31,650 bases of DNA, taken from assembly GCA_910585205.1 (NCBI GenBank), contig CAJUCC010000026.1, positions 1 to 31,650 of the forward strand, read 5' to 3'. The translations under genes were made by a program, and so were the position numbers. Shown one piece after another: positions 15,682 through 23,879 of this stretch (position 1 is its first letter; the number at the start of each line of letters is the position of its first letter). This DNA comes from an uncultured Lachnospiraceae bacterium (GTDB lineage Bacteria > Bacillota > Clostridia > Lachnospirales > Lachnospiraceae). The notes below the pieces were generated by a model that was not told the origin of the DNA, ran no database searches, and was given only the letters and a program-made list of their open reading frames with translations.

Positions 15682-17345
15682 AAAACCGTAATCTCCGCAT
15701 CGTGATTCAGCGGATCTCTCTCCGCATAGTGAAACCGTACAAACGCCGGCCTTTCGCGGCGCACTTCCATTTCCTCCAGCGAACCGGCCCAGACGGGATA
15801 AAAGAAAGGCTCCACATGGTCTGCCCTGTCCTCCCCGTATGTCCGCAGCGCCGCACGATACGCCGTCAGATCACAGGCAAACGCCGGCCTGCTCTTACAT
15901 TTTTCCCTCAGATATAAGTCGAATGTCAGCAGCTCCCGGTAAAGCGCAGCGTGTTCCCCGTCTCCGGAACAGGCAAATTCCAGTAATATATCATACCGGC
16001 GGCTGCGCGCCGGATGATTGGTGACATATCCGCGCTCCTCATAAAACGCCCCCAGTTTTTCATAAAGCCGGAACGGGCTTGCAAATGCATGCTCCAGCGC
16101 TGTCAGCGTATGGCGGAACTGTCCGCTGTTATAATACAGCTCCACCATTTCCTCCACCAGTTTCAGCCTGCGCAGTTCAGCGTAGGAAAGCCAACGGGTA
16201 TACAGCACTTCATAAGGCGGTTCACTGCTGTAGGCAATGCCGTATTCCCTCGTCTTTTCATATAGCGGAGAACCCTTTAACACTTTCAGAAAACCGAGCT
16301 GAAGCTGATGGGGATGCATGGCATAGACATCGTCAAAGGATCTGACAAAACTGTCATAATCTTCGTACGGCAGTCCTGCAATCAGGTCCAGATGCATGTG
16401 AACCCGCCCTCCCGCCCGGATCTGCCCAACCGCCTCCCGCAGCCGTATCAGATCCGTGTGCCTGTGGATTGCCCGCAGCGTGTCGGGATTCGTCGACTGC
16501 ACGCCGCTCTCCAGCTGAATCAGTCCCGGCCGCACACACTGTAAAAGTGCGATTTCCTCCGCCTGCAAAAGCTCCGCCGCGATCTCGAAATGAAAGTTTG
16601 TGACGCCATTGTCATGTTCGGCCAGATAACGCCACACAGCCAGTGCATGGCTGCGGCGGCAGTTAAACGTCCGGTCCACAAACTTTACCTGTGCCACTCG
16701 CCGCTCGAGAAAGAAATCCAGCTCCCGCTTTACAAGCGGCAAACTCCGCAGACGCACTGCTTTCTCGATGCCCGAGAGGCAATAACTGCATCTGTACGGA
16801 CATCCCCGGCTCGATTCATAGTAGATTATGCGGTTTTGGAAGACCGCCGTATCGTCATACGGAAACGGAAGGCTGTCCATATCCGGCAGTTCCCGTGCAG
16901 GCGTCATCACGATTCCCGGCAGGCAGATTCCTGACACTTCTGTCAGCCTTATGTCTTCCCCACAGTAATATCCCATCAGCTCCCGGAACGTCTCCTCGCC
17001 TTCGCCGACCATAATCCCGGTCAGCCACGGATATGTTTTCAGAACCGCCGGCGCGTCATAGGATACCTCCGGCCCGCCAAGCCAAATATCCGTATCCGGC
17101 AAAATCTGCTGCAAGTCCCACAGCAGCCCCCGGATCATGCGCCAGTTCCAGATATAACACGAAAAAGCAATCATCCGTGGTCTTCTCTCATAGAGATCCG
17201 CAAGAATCGCCCCCGCGCTCTGATTAATCGTATATTCCGCGATTTCCACGCACGACGCATACCCCGCCGCATACGCCCGCAGGCTGTATACGGCAGGGTT
17301 GGAATGAATATATTTTGCGTTTACCGCCGCCAGCAATACCTTCAT
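15678..17345 (-). CDS. B12-binding-domain radical SAM protein (DUF4080 type)
   Basis: A 555-residue radical SAM enzyme. Residues 1-130 form a cobalamin-binding-like domain (LGGPEVSYDAPAVL, VGEGEETF). The radical SAM core follows, with the cluster ligands C182, C186 and C189 in SRGCPYRCSYCLSG, and the downstream VKFVDRTFNCRRSHA and HLDLIAGLPYEDYDSF motifs. The C-terminal 150 residues match the accessory domain often called DUF4080. Members are widespread in Clostridia; the substrate is unknown. AAGGAAG precedes the ATG. It is the first gene of a coupled pair with the exonuclease and starts 68 bases after galT, so it could be a distal part of the gal transcript. Confidence 0.88.
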   Translation of the reverse strand: MKVLLAAVNAKYIHSNPAVYSLRAYAAGYASCVEIAEYTINQSAGAILADLYERRPRMIAFSCYIWNWRMIRGLLWDLQQILPDTDIWLGGPEVSYDAPAVLKTYPWLTGIMVGEGEETFRELMGYYCGEDIRLTEVSGICLPGIVMTPARELPDMDSLPFPYDDTAVFQNRIIYYESSRGCPYRCSYCLSGIEKAVRLRSLPLVKRELDFFLERRVAQVKFVDRTFNCRRSHALAVWRYLAEHDNGVTNFHFEIAAELLQAEEIALLQCVRPGLIQLESGVQSTNPDTLRAIHRHTDLIRLREAVGQIRAGGRVHMHLDLIAGLPYEDYDSFVRSFDDVYAMHPHQLQLGFLKVLKGSPLYEKTREYGIAYSSEPPYEVLYTRWLSYAELRRLKLVEEMVELYYNSGQFRHTLTALEHAFASPFRLYEKLGAFYEERGYVTNHPARSRRYDILLEFACSGDGEHAALYRELLTFDLYLREKCKSRPAFACDLTAYRAALRTYGEDRADHVEPFFYPVWAGSLEEMEVRRERPAFVRFHYAERDPLNHDAEITVL

Positions 17346-17413
17346 CGCACTTCCTTACTCACACGGTCCGCTCTTTCTGCCTGCCGCCGCAGACATACCC
17401 ACGCCGGACATTT

Positions 17414-18922
17414 CTATGCCAGACTGTCCGTAAACCGGCGGAATGCCGCTTCTCCCGCCGCATCCCGTTTAAATACGCCGGCATCCGCAAGCACCTGACA
17501 GAATACCAGACCGATTTCCTTCTGCAGAATCCCGCCGATGTTTTCCTCTGTGATCGTCTCATACCCCGGCAAAAACGCCTCCGCCCAGTCGGCATGCTTC
17601 TCGATCTCGGGAATGCTGCGGATGTCTTTCCCGTGCAGAATCGCATCCTGCAGCAGTTCCATCTCCGTTTTCAGTCGGGCGGGCAGAATCGCCAGTCCCA
17701 GCACTTCGATCAGACCGATATTTTCCTTTTTGATATGATGCAGACCGGCATGCGGATGGTAAACCCCAAGCGGATGTTCCGGCGTCGTAATATTATTGCG
17801 CAGTACCAGATCGAGCTGGAACTTCCCGTCTTTATAGTGTGCGATCGGTGTGATCGTATTATGCGGTTCACCCTCCGTCTCCGCAAAGATAAAGGCAGAT
17901 TCGTCCGTATATCCGCGCCATTTTTCCAGGATCAAATCTGACAATTCTGTCAGTTTTTCCCGATCTGCGCACCGCAGGCGGATGACCGCCATCGGCCATT
18001 TCACAATCCCGGCTTCCACATCCTCATAACCGGTTACGGTAAAATCGTACTCCACAGGCGCACGGTCCATGGCAAACTCATAGTGGCCGCCCTGGAAATG
18101 ATCGTGACTTAAAATCGAACCGCCCACTATAGGCAGATCGGCGTTCGAACCGACAAAGTAATGCGGAAACTGCTCTACAAAATCCAGCAGCTTACAGAAT
18201 GTCCCGTGTTCGATTTTCATCGGCACATGGCGGCTGTTAAACACAATACAGTGTTCATTATAATAAACATACGGAGAATACTGCAGATACCAGTCGCTCT
18301 CCTGAATCGTCACCGGAATAATCCGGTGGTTCTGACGCGCGGGATGGTTCACACGCCCCGCATAACCTTCATTCTCCCTGCACAGCAGACATTTAGGATA
18401 CCCGCTCTGCTTTGCCAGCTTCGCCGCCGCAATCGCCTTCGGATCTTTCTCCGGCTTGGACAAATTGATCGTAATGTCCAGTCTGCCGTATTCCGTGTCC
18501 GCGGTCCACTTCCTGTCGCGGGCAATCCGGTAACGCCGGATATAATCGGTATCCTGACTGAACCGGTAATAAAAATCCGTCGCCTTCTCCGGTGACTGTG
18601 CATACAGTTCCCGAAACCGGCGGATCACCTCCCCCGGCCGCGGCGTCAGCAGTCCCATAATCTTTGTGTCAAATAAATCCCGATGTACAATATCGTCTTC
18701 CGGCAAAATCCCGTTCTCATGCGCATATGTCAGCATCTCTCCGAGGATGCCTTCCAGCTCTGCCGTCCAGTCAGTGACATCCGTGTCGTTTTCTGTCCCT
18801 TCCCATTCATCCAGCCGGAACAGTTCCAACAGCCGATTGATCGTATAAGTTCTGTCCGCCTCATCGATCAGACCGGTTGCAATGCCATATGCCGTCAGCT
18901 TCCCGATCGCTTCCTGAATCAT
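17414..18922 (-). CDS. galT: UDP-glucose--hexose-1-phosphate uridylyltransferase, class II
   Basis: Leloir-pathway enzyme that exchanges UMP between UDP-glucose and galactose-1-phosphate. At 502 residues it is of the long Firmicutes class (GalT type 2), not the shorter enterobacterial type. The active-site HPH motif appears in VYHPHAGLHHIKKENIGLIE, and conserved blocks such as HFQGGHYEFAMDRAP and CLLCRENEGYAGRVNHPARQNHR are present. AAGGAGGGGAGAG precedes the ATG. It starts 12 bases after galK on the same strand, forming galKT. No galE is in the window, so UDP-galactose epimerisation must be encoded elsewhere. Confidence 0.95.
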   Translation of the reverse strand: MIQEAIGKLTAYGIATGLIDEADRTYTINRLLELFRLDEWEGTENDTDVTDWTAELEGILGEMLTYAHENGILPEDDIVHRDLFDTKIMGLLTPRPGEVIRRFRELYAQSPEKATDFYYRFSQDTDYIRRYRIARDRKWTADTEYGRLDITINLSKPEKDPKAIAAAKLAKQSGYPKCLLCRENEGYAGRVNHPARQNHRIIPVTIQESDWYLQYSPYVYYNEHCIVFNSRHVPMKIEHGTFCKLLDFVEQFPHYFVGSNADLPIVGGSILSHDHFQGGHYEFAMDRAPVEYDFTVTGYEDVEAGIVKWPMAVIRLRCADREKLTELSDLILEKWRGYTDESAFIFAETEGEPHNTITPIAHYKDGKFQLDLVLRNNITTPEHPLGVYHPHAGLHHIKKENIGLIEVLGLAILPARLKTEMELLQDAILHGKDIRSIPEIEKHADWAEAFLPGYETITEENIGGILQKEIGLVFCQVLADAGVFKRDAAGEAAFRRFTDSLA

Positions 18923-18934
18923 ACTCTCCCCTCC

Positions 18935-20098
18935 TTATAATACAGACGGTCCGTCTCCGATGTCCACAACATAAAAGTCCGCCGTATTGCCTGTTCTCTC
19001 CGTATAAGCCGCTCCTACCTGCTGCCGGAACGCATCGATCGCTTCGTCTTTTACAATGCTCACCGTACATCCCCCGAACCCGCCGCCCGTAATACGGGAA
19101 CCGATCACGCCGTCCACTTTCCATGCCTCGTCCACGAGTACATCGATTTCTTCACAGGATACTTCGTAATCGTCCCGCAGAGACACATGCGACGCATTCA
19201 TCAGCTCGCCGAACAGCGCAATGTCATTGTTCTTCAGCGCTTCCACCGCGCGAATCGTGCGCCGGTTCTCATAGACCGCATGTTTTGCGCGCTTTCTCCT
19301 GATCTCATCCTTTATCGCAGACTGATAGGTATCAAACTGCTCCTCCGACAGATCGCCGAGTGTCTTGATGCCGATAACTTCCTGCAGCTCCTGCAAAGCC
19401 GTTTCGCTCTCGCTTCTGCGTTCGTTATATTTCGAATCCACCAGTTTGTGTTTTACATTGCTGTTCGTAATGAGAATTTTCGCTCCGTCCAGCACAAGCG
19501 GCGCATATTCATATGACAGATCCGCCGTATTCAGGAAGATCGCATGATCTTTTTTTCCCATAGCCGACGCAAACTGATCCATAATGCCGCAGTTCATGCC
19601 GTTAAAATTGTTTTCGGAATACTGTCCGATCAGGGCAATGTCAATATTGCTTACCGCAAACCCATACTGCTCCTTCAGCATAAAACCCGTCACCACTTCC
19701 AGAGACGCGGAGGAAGAAAGGCCGGAACCCGCGGGAATATTGCCATAGATCACCATATCCAGGCCACAGTCCATCAGAAATCCCCTGCCCGCAAACGCCC
19801 ACATTACGCCCTTGGGATAATTCGTCCACTCTGCCGCATCCTCCGGCTCGATACCGTCGATTGCCGATTCCAGCACACCGAGTTTTTCAAAATTCATCGA
19901 ATAAAAACGCAGCTTTCTGTCCTGCCGCTTTTTTACGGCCATATAGGTACCGATTGTCAGTGCACACGGAAACACATGCCCCCCGTTATAATCCGTATGC
20001 TCTCCGATCATATTGACCCGCCCCGGAGCAAAATACACACTGACACCTTCCGCGCTGCCATACAGTTCCCTGAATTTCTCCAACAGTTTTTCTTTCAT
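18935..20098 (-). CDS. galK: Galactokinase
   Basis: GHMP-family kinase that phosphorylates galactose at C1 with ATP. The galactokinase signature GRVNMIGEHTDYNGGHVFP is near residues 26-44, the ATP-binding loop GNIPAGSGLSSSASLE is central, and the C-terminal SRITGGGFGGCTVSIV completes the set. Length 387 residues is normal. AAGAAGGAG precedes the ATG at 20098. It is the promoter-proximal gene of galKT. An AraC-mutarotase ORF some 4 kb away may serve the same sugar pathway, but nothing in the sequence links them directly. Confidence 0.96.
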   Translation of the reverse strand: MKEKLLEKFRELYGSAEGVSVYFAPGRVNMIGEHTDYNGGHVFPCALTIGTYMAVKKRQDRKLRFYSMNFEKLGVLESAIDGIEPEDAAEWTNYPKGVMWAFAGRGFLMDCGLDMVIYGNIPAGSGLSSSASLEVVTGFMLKEQYGFAVSNIDIALIGQYSENNFNGMNCGIMDQFASAMGKKDHAIFLNTADLSYEYAPLVLDGAKILITNSNVKHKLVDSKYNERRSESETALQELQEVIGIKTLGDLSEEQFDTYQSAIKDEIRRKRAKHAVYENRRTIRAVEALKNNDIALFGELMNASHVSLRDDYEVSCEEIDVLVDEAWKVDGVIGSRITGGGFGGCTVSIVKDEAIDAFRQQVGAAYTERTGNTADFYVVDIGDGPSVL

Positions 20099-20124
20099 AG
20101 CCCCATCTCCTTCTTTTTTATTTT

Positions 20125-20154
20125 ATGTTACCACATCCCGCCGTATCCTGACAG
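20125..20154 (-). promoter_or_regulatory. Promoter of galKT
   Basis: On the minus strand: -35 CTGTCA (20149-20154), an 18-base spacer ending in TGG, and -10 TAACAT (20125-20130), an extended -10 form. The leader to the galK ATG is about 20 bases. No operator-like palindrome stands out. Confidence 0.55.
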
Positions 20155-20187
20155 CTTTTCTTTGTTGTCTAAAACTGTGAAAATGTT

Positions 20188-20231
20188 AAAAAAGGAAGGC
20201 GCACAAGGCATGACAGAAACCGGCTTTCCTA
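20188..20231 (-). terminator. Possible intrinsic terminator after the ABC-F gene
   Basis: Downstream of the stop codon (20229-20231) the minus strand can pair GGAA with TTCC and an adjoining GC with GC across one mismatch, with a long loop, and then runs into TTTTTT. The stem is imperfect, so this is a weak terminator call. Confidence 0.4.
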
Positions 20232-21755
20232 CAGGTCGACAACCCCCGTCGCAATCTTCTCCCGAAATCGCCCGTCATGCTCCACCACAAGCATCGTCGG
20301 GCCGGCATCAAGAAGCAGTTTTTCAATCTGCATGCGGGAAAAAACATCAATATAATTCAGCGGTTCGTCCCAGATATACAGGTGCGCAGGCGTCAGAAAA
20401 CTGGCCGCCAGCAGCACTTTCTTTTTCTGCCCCTCGGAAAAATCCTCCATCGGTTTGGAAAACTGTTCCCGTTCCACGGCGAGCTGCCGCAAAACGGCGC
20501 AGAACAAACTTTCATCCAGCGCACGCTCTCTGCAAAAATCCGTAATCTTTCCGCTTAGAAAAGAAGTGTCCTGACCGGCATAAGAGACCGTCAGGCCCGA
20601 GGCAGTCTCCAATGTTCCCCGTTCTCCCCCACCGCCCTCCGGCTGCCACGTATTCCCTGCCGCATGCGCCAGCACCGCGTGCAGCAGACTGGATTTCCCG
20701 CATCCGTTTCTGCCGTTCACGAAAAGTCGTTCCCCTCTGCGCAGTGTAAACCGCAGATCCGAAAACAGTTCCTTTCCCGGATTCCCGTACCAAAGCCCAT
20801 AATCCCGCACGGAAATCAAGGTCTCTTTCTCATGCCGCAGCGGCATAATTTTCAAATCCACCGGATTCTCCAGATCATTCAGAAGTCCTTCTTTTTCCGC
20901 AATCTCCCGCTGAATCCGCCCCTGAATCTGTTTCATCCGGCTCTGCATTTTCCGCGTCTTTTCACCGATAAAAGCCCGGTTTGCATGGTCCGGCTCCTTT
21001 TTCGGGTCATATCCGATCTTTGTCCGCTCGTTCTGCTCCGCCCACTGCCCTGTACGCCGCGAAGCTTTTTCCAGTTTCCGGATCTCTTTCCGATGCTTAT
21101 CGTTCTCCGCTCTGGCAAAGGTATCCTGACGCTGCTTATTTTCCCACCAGCTTGTAAAATTCCCGCTCTGCACTTCTATTGAGCTGCGATTGAGCACCAG
21201 CACATGGTCAATACAGGCATCCAGCAGTTCCCTGTCATGCGATACGAGAATAAACCCTTTCTTCCCGGCCAGATAGTTTCTCACCGTCTCTCTGGACGCC
21301 ATATCCAGATGATTGGTCGGCTCATCAATCAGCAGAAAATCATGTTCTCCCGAAAACAAAACCGCCAGCATTACCTTGGTCCGCTCTCCGTGGCTCAATG
21401 TCCGAAAGGGACGATACAGTGCCTCCGCGTCCACATCCAGTTTATCCAGTTCACAGATTACCTTCCACGATTCGCACTCCGGTTTCATCTGTTGCGCAAG
21501 CTCTGCCCCGCATTCTTCCATCTGCGCCGCAGTCAGGCAGTACGGGAAATAATCAAACGCCGTGCTCGCCGTAATATTCCCCTCATACTCGTAAACACCG
21601 CGCAAAAGCTGCAGAAATGTCGTCTTTCCCTTTCCGTTCCGGCCGATAAAGCCCAGTTTCCAGTCCGTATCGACGGAAAACGAAACATTTTCAAAAATGG
21701 TATCATAACTTCCTTCATAGGAAAACGTCAGATTGTTGACACTGATCTGAGACAT
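20229..21755 (-). CDS. Lsa/CplR-type ABC-F ribosomal protection ATPase
   Basis: A 508-residue protein with two ABC domains and no membrane helices, as in ABC-F proteins that bind the ribosomal E site and dislodge antibiotics from the peptidyl transferase centre. First domain: Walker A GRNGKGKT at 38-45, signature LSHGE at 119-123, LIDEPTNHLD at 141-150. A basic helical linker (about 190-310) is the antibiotic-resistance domain. Second domain: Walker A GRNGCGKS at 347-354, signature FSEGQ at 438-442, and WDEPLNYIDVF, a form typical of the Lsa group. Related proteins give resistance to lincosamides, streptogramin A and pleuromutilins; that this one does is inference. AAAGGAGGAGAG precedes the ATG. 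A leader of about 365 bases with an attenuator precedes it. Confidence 0.88.
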   Translation of the reverse strand: MSQISVNNLTFSYEGSYDTIFENVSFSVDTDWKLGFIGRNGKGKTTFLQLLRGVYEYEGNITASTAFDYFPYCLTAAQMEECGAELAQQMKPECESWKVICELDKLDVDAEALYRPFRTLSHGERTKVMLAVLFSGEHDFLLIDEPTNHLDMASRETVRNYLAGKKGFILVSHDRELLDACIDHVLVLNRSSIEVQSGNFTSWWENKQRQDTFARAENDKHRKEIRKLEKASRRTGQWAEQNERTKIGYDPKKEPDHANRAFIGEKTRKMQSRMKQIQGRIQREIAEKEGLLNDLENPVDLKIMPLRHEKETLISVRDYGLWYGNPGKELFSDLRFTLRRGERLFVNGRNGCGKSSLLHAVLAHAAGNTWQPEGGGGERGTLETASGLTVSYAGQDTSFLSGKITDFCRERALDESLFCAVLRQLAVEREQFSKPMEDFSEGQKKKVLLAASFLTPAHLYIWDEPLNYIDVFSRMQIEKLLLDAGPTMLVVEHDGRFREKIATGVVDL

Positions 21756-21835
21756 GTATCTCTCCTCCTTTTCCGCTTTACAGGATTCTGTTTGATTTCG
21801 TCATATCGGAAATCCGGGGGAATTTCCCGTATAAC

Positions 21836-21865
21836 AAAAAAGAACCCTTTGCTGCCAAACGGTTC
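21836..21865 (-). terminator. Intrinsic terminator inside the ABC-F leader
   Basis: Minus strand: GAACC, one mismatched base, TTTG, loop GCAG, CAAA, one mismatched base, GGTTC, then TTTTTT. It is a strong stem with a tetraloop and a T-run, placed 80 bases before the gene start, so it would stop transcription before the coding region unless opened. Confidence 0.8.
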
Positions 21866-22085
21866 CGTGTTTTGTCCTCTGTTCTCTTTTTCCTGCGGTA
21901 TCTGTGAATATGGCAGAATATGCCTGATTTTTCCCACGAAAAAAAGAGGTTATGCAGGAACATAATCGGCTTTTGGCAACAGGAAACGTCGGTATTTCCT
22001 TCCGCTCACATCTCCTGCCCGCTATCGGCCATAGAAACGAAAACGAAATACCGTGTTAATGGTTTCTCATGTTCTCAAAAGTAGA

Positions 22086-22097
22086 TTATATCCGCAT
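22086..22097 (-). CDS. Three-codon upstream ORF (Met-Arg-Ile-stop)
   Basis: ATG CGG ATA TAA on the minus strand, preceded at six bases by GAGGTGA, which is a strong ribosome binding site. It lies about 25 bases after the predicted transcription start. It is too short to encode a working peptide; a role as a ribosome-stalling sensor for the attenuator downstream is inferred. A four-codon frame (ATG at about 22071) with a poor ribosome binding site follows and is a weaker candidate. Confidence 0.6.
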   Translation of the reverse strand: MRI

Positions 22098-22127
22098 TTT
22101 TTCACCTCTTTCAGAATTTCGTTTTTC

Positions 22128-22156
22128 ATTTTAACAGGGAAATCAGAGATTGTCAA
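22128..22156 (-). promoter_or_regulatory. Promoter P2 of the ABC-F gene
   Basis: Minus strand: -35 TTGACA (22151-22156), exactly 17 bases, -10 TAAAAT (22128-22133). It is close to consensus. Expected start of transcription is near 22121. Confidence 0.82.
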
Positions 22157-22204
22157 CCAGATGATATGATAATTTCCCGGTTTGGGCATTTCCCTGTTTG
22201 TTAC

Positions 22205-22233
22205 AGTATATGTCGCTTTTCCGATAGCGGCAA
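22205..22233 (-). promoter_or_regulatory. Promoter P1 upstream of P2
   Basis: Minus strand: -35 TTGCCG (22228-22233), 17 bases, -10 TATACT (22205-22210). Expected start near 22198, 77 bases before that of P2. Together they would be tandem promoters for the ABC-F leader. Confidence 0.6.
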
Positions 22234-22245
22234 TCCATATTTCCA

Positions 22246-22254
22246 TGATAGAAT
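22246..22254 (+). promoter_or_regulatory. Candidate extended -10 promoter of the HAD phosphatase gene
   Basis: TGATAGAAT is a TGn extended -10 about 30 bases before the start codon at 22285. No good -35 is seen. It is divergent from and partly adjacent to P1 of the ABC-F gene. Confidence 0.45.
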
Positions 22255-22284
22255 GAAAAAAACAAAATGTAAGGAGTATGGCTT

Positions 22285-22935
22285 ATGAAAAATACGGTTA
22301 TTTTTGATCTGGATGGTTTGCTGATCGACAGCGAACCCGTTGCCTTTCAACTCTACTGTGATCTGACGGCAGAATATGACCGGCATATATCTCTCGAAGA
22401 ATATATTCATCGTTATAGCGGAAAAACGGCGGTTGACAATATGCGGACACTGATCGACGCATTTCAGCTCCCCATCACCATAGAAGAAGGACTTGCATTT
22501 GAAGCCGTGAAAGAAAAAGAATATATCAAAAAGGGAATTCCCTTAAAGCAGGGCGCCCGCGAACTGCTGGCCTGTCTGCAAAAGCAACGCTATAAAACCA
22601 TACTGGCATCTTCCAGTACGCGTGAACGCGCGGTGAAGATTCTGGCACAAAATAAAATCGAAAACGCTTTTGACCGGATGGTATTTGGTACTGAAGTAAA
22701 AAGAGGCAAGCCGCACCCCGACATTTTTCTAAAAGCTTGCGAATATGCCAAAGAACCTCCTGAAAACTGCCTGGTACTGGAAGACAGCGAAGCAGGGGTA
22801 CAGGCAGCATATGCCGCAGGAATTGATGTCATCTGCATCCCCGATATGAAAATGCCGGGAGAAAAATTCCGTAAAATGGCTGCCGCCGAACTGTCTTCCC
22901 TGAACGATGTAATTGGCTGGCTGGAACAGGCGTAA
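22285..22935 (+). CDS. HAD-superfamily phosphatase, beta-phosphoglucomutase-like
   Basis: A 216-residue haloacid-dehalogenase-type hydrolase of subfamily IA. Motif I FDLDGLLIDSEP (nucleophile D8, acid/base D10), an alpha-helical cap (about 18-85), motif II LASSST, motif III GKPHPDIFLKA with its Lys, and motif IV LVLEDSEAGVQAAYAAG. This set fits sugar-phosphate phosphatases and beta-phosphoglucomutase-like enzymes; the motif after the second Asp does not settle between mutase and phosphatase. AAGGAG precedes the ATG by eight bases. It stands alone on the plus strand and converges on the LRR gene, 50 bases between stop codons. Confidence 0.9.
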   Translation: MKNTVIFDLDGLLIDSEPVAFQLYCDLTAEYDRHISLEEYIHRYSGKTAVDNMRTLIDAFQLPITIEEGLAFEAVKEKEYIKKGIPLKQGARELLACLQKQRYKTILASSSTRERAVKILAQNKIENAFDRMVFGTEVKRGKPHPDIFLKACEYAKEPPENCLVLEDSEAGVQAAYAAGIDVICIPDMKMPGEKFRKMAAAELSSLNDVIGWLEQA

Positions 22936-22985
22936 GACAGGATGTGACTGCACATATGTATCCATGCATCCGTTTTCGCCCGAAA

Positions 22986-23864
22986 TCATTCCTGTACCGG
23001 TATAAACGGAATCGCGTTTTCCTGCGCATACCGCTCCGCCTGTGAACCGGCTGTGCCCCGGATCCGGAATCCGGGGATAACCGCATTTCCCCGGATCCGA
23101 TACGCCGTCTTCCGGGAATCCGTATATTCCCGCAGTTCCATAAATCCGACGGCAAGCGTTCCGAACTTTGTGACACTCTTCGGAATGGTCAGTTCCCGAA
23201 GCGCGGTACAGTGATAAAAGGCGTAATCTCCAATTTCATCGATGCCATCCTCCAGCGCCACATGCGTCAGGGCCTCGCAGTCCGCAAACGCCTCCTCCAT
23301 ATTCGTTACGCTCCCCGGCACAACGGCAGACCGCAGAGCGGCAGAATCCATAAAAGCATGGCTGATGTCCTCCGTCCCCTTCGGAAACACAATGGTTTCC
23401 AGCTCTGTTCCCTCGAATGCCCAGGAAAAGTCGCGCACGTGGGGTGGTATTTTCACGTCTTTCAGAGAACGGCAGCCGTTCAGACCATGTGGCATTTCTT
23501 CCAGACTGTCCGGCAGCGCAACGTTTTCCAGACCTTCACATCCATAAAAAGCGCCCTCGATGGAGATTACCCCTTCCGGAACAGACACGCGCTTCAATTC
23601 ATAAAAGCCGTCAAACGTACCGGACAGTGCCGTAACCGGCCTGCCGTCAACACTGTCCGGTACGGCAATCTCCGTCTGATCGCCGTTATAACGCACCAGC
23701 TCAATTCCGCCGCCGGCCTCGTCCTCCGCCTTCACCGCATACGTCCAGAGTCCGTCTTCACTGGTGACAATCCGAACGCTTTCGTCCTCATCATATTTCC
23801 AGAAATAGTCATAACTCTCCCCGGTGCCGTAACGCCCCCGGTCGTCATCGTAGTATGCCCCCAC
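22986..23864 (-). CDS. BspA-type leucine-rich repeat protein (LRR_5), no signal peptide
   Basis: A 292-residue protein. After an acidic, Tyr-rich head (about 1-35) it has roughly seven repeats of the LRR_5/BspA kind, each with a pattern like FxGCxxLxxVxIPxSVxxI: for example FYGCEGLENVALPDSLEEM, FADCEALTHVALEDGIDEI and FYHCTALRELTIPKSVTKF. The last part (GFRIRGTAGSQAERYAQENA) is a common C-terminal cap of this family. Such proteins are usually surface-bound, but no signal peptide or membrane helix is seen. Translation starts at a GTG (23864) with GGGGAG six bases upstream; an in-frame TAA lies just before. It begins 15 bases after the AraC-mutarotase stop codon, so it is in that operon. Function unknown. 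Confidence 0.78.
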   Translation of the reverse strand: MGAYYDDDRGRYGTGESYDYFWKYDEDESVRIVTSEDGLWTYAVKAEDEAGGGIELVRYNGDQTEIAVPDSVDGRPVTALSGTFDGFYELKRVSVPEGVISIEGAFYGCEGLENVALPDSLEEMPHGLNGCRSLKDVKIPPHVRDFSWAFEGTELETIVFPKGTEDISHAFMDSAALRSAVVPGSVTNMEEAFADCEALTHVALEDGIDEIGDYAFYHCTALRELTIPKSVTKFGTLAVGFMELREYTDSRKTAYRIRGNAVIPGFRIRGTAGSQAERYAQENAIPFIPVQE

Positions 23865-23879
23865 ATCGTTCTCCCCGAT

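Larger units (their letters stand above)
21756..22121 (-). ncRNA. Attenuator leader of the ABC-F gene
   Basis: A 5' leader of about 365 bases. In order: a three-codon ORF (22086-22097); a 9-bp pairing CGGTATTTC (22045-22053) with GAAATACCG (21990-21998); a candidate antiterminator arm (21957-21977: GCCAAA and GTTCC) that can pair with the 5' half of the terminator (TTTGGC and GGAAC); the terminator (21836-21865); a further small hairpin (about 21800-21830, GGAAAT with ATTTCC); then the ribosome binding site. A 61-codon frame without ribosome binding site (21778-21963) spans the terminator. Such leaders are known for several ABC-F genes in Firmicutes, where drug-stalled ribosomes on a short ORF favour readthrough. 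Pairings were found by eye, not by folding. Confidence 0.65.

Noticed and set aside
21778..21963. 61-codon frame spanning the ABC-F leader terminator
   Set aside because: No ribosome binding site precedes its ATG and it runs through the terminator and both hairpins. It may be translated by chance after readthrough, but it is not listed as a gene.
22017..22022. Adjacent ATG and TGA codons after AGGAG in the ABC-F leader, a start-stop element
   Set aside because: The purine run touches the ATG with no spacing, so initiation is unlikely.
22936..22985. Bidirectional terminator between the HAD and LRR genes
   Set aside because: Only short, interrupted pairings such as GGATG with CATCC are seen; no convincing stem and T-run.
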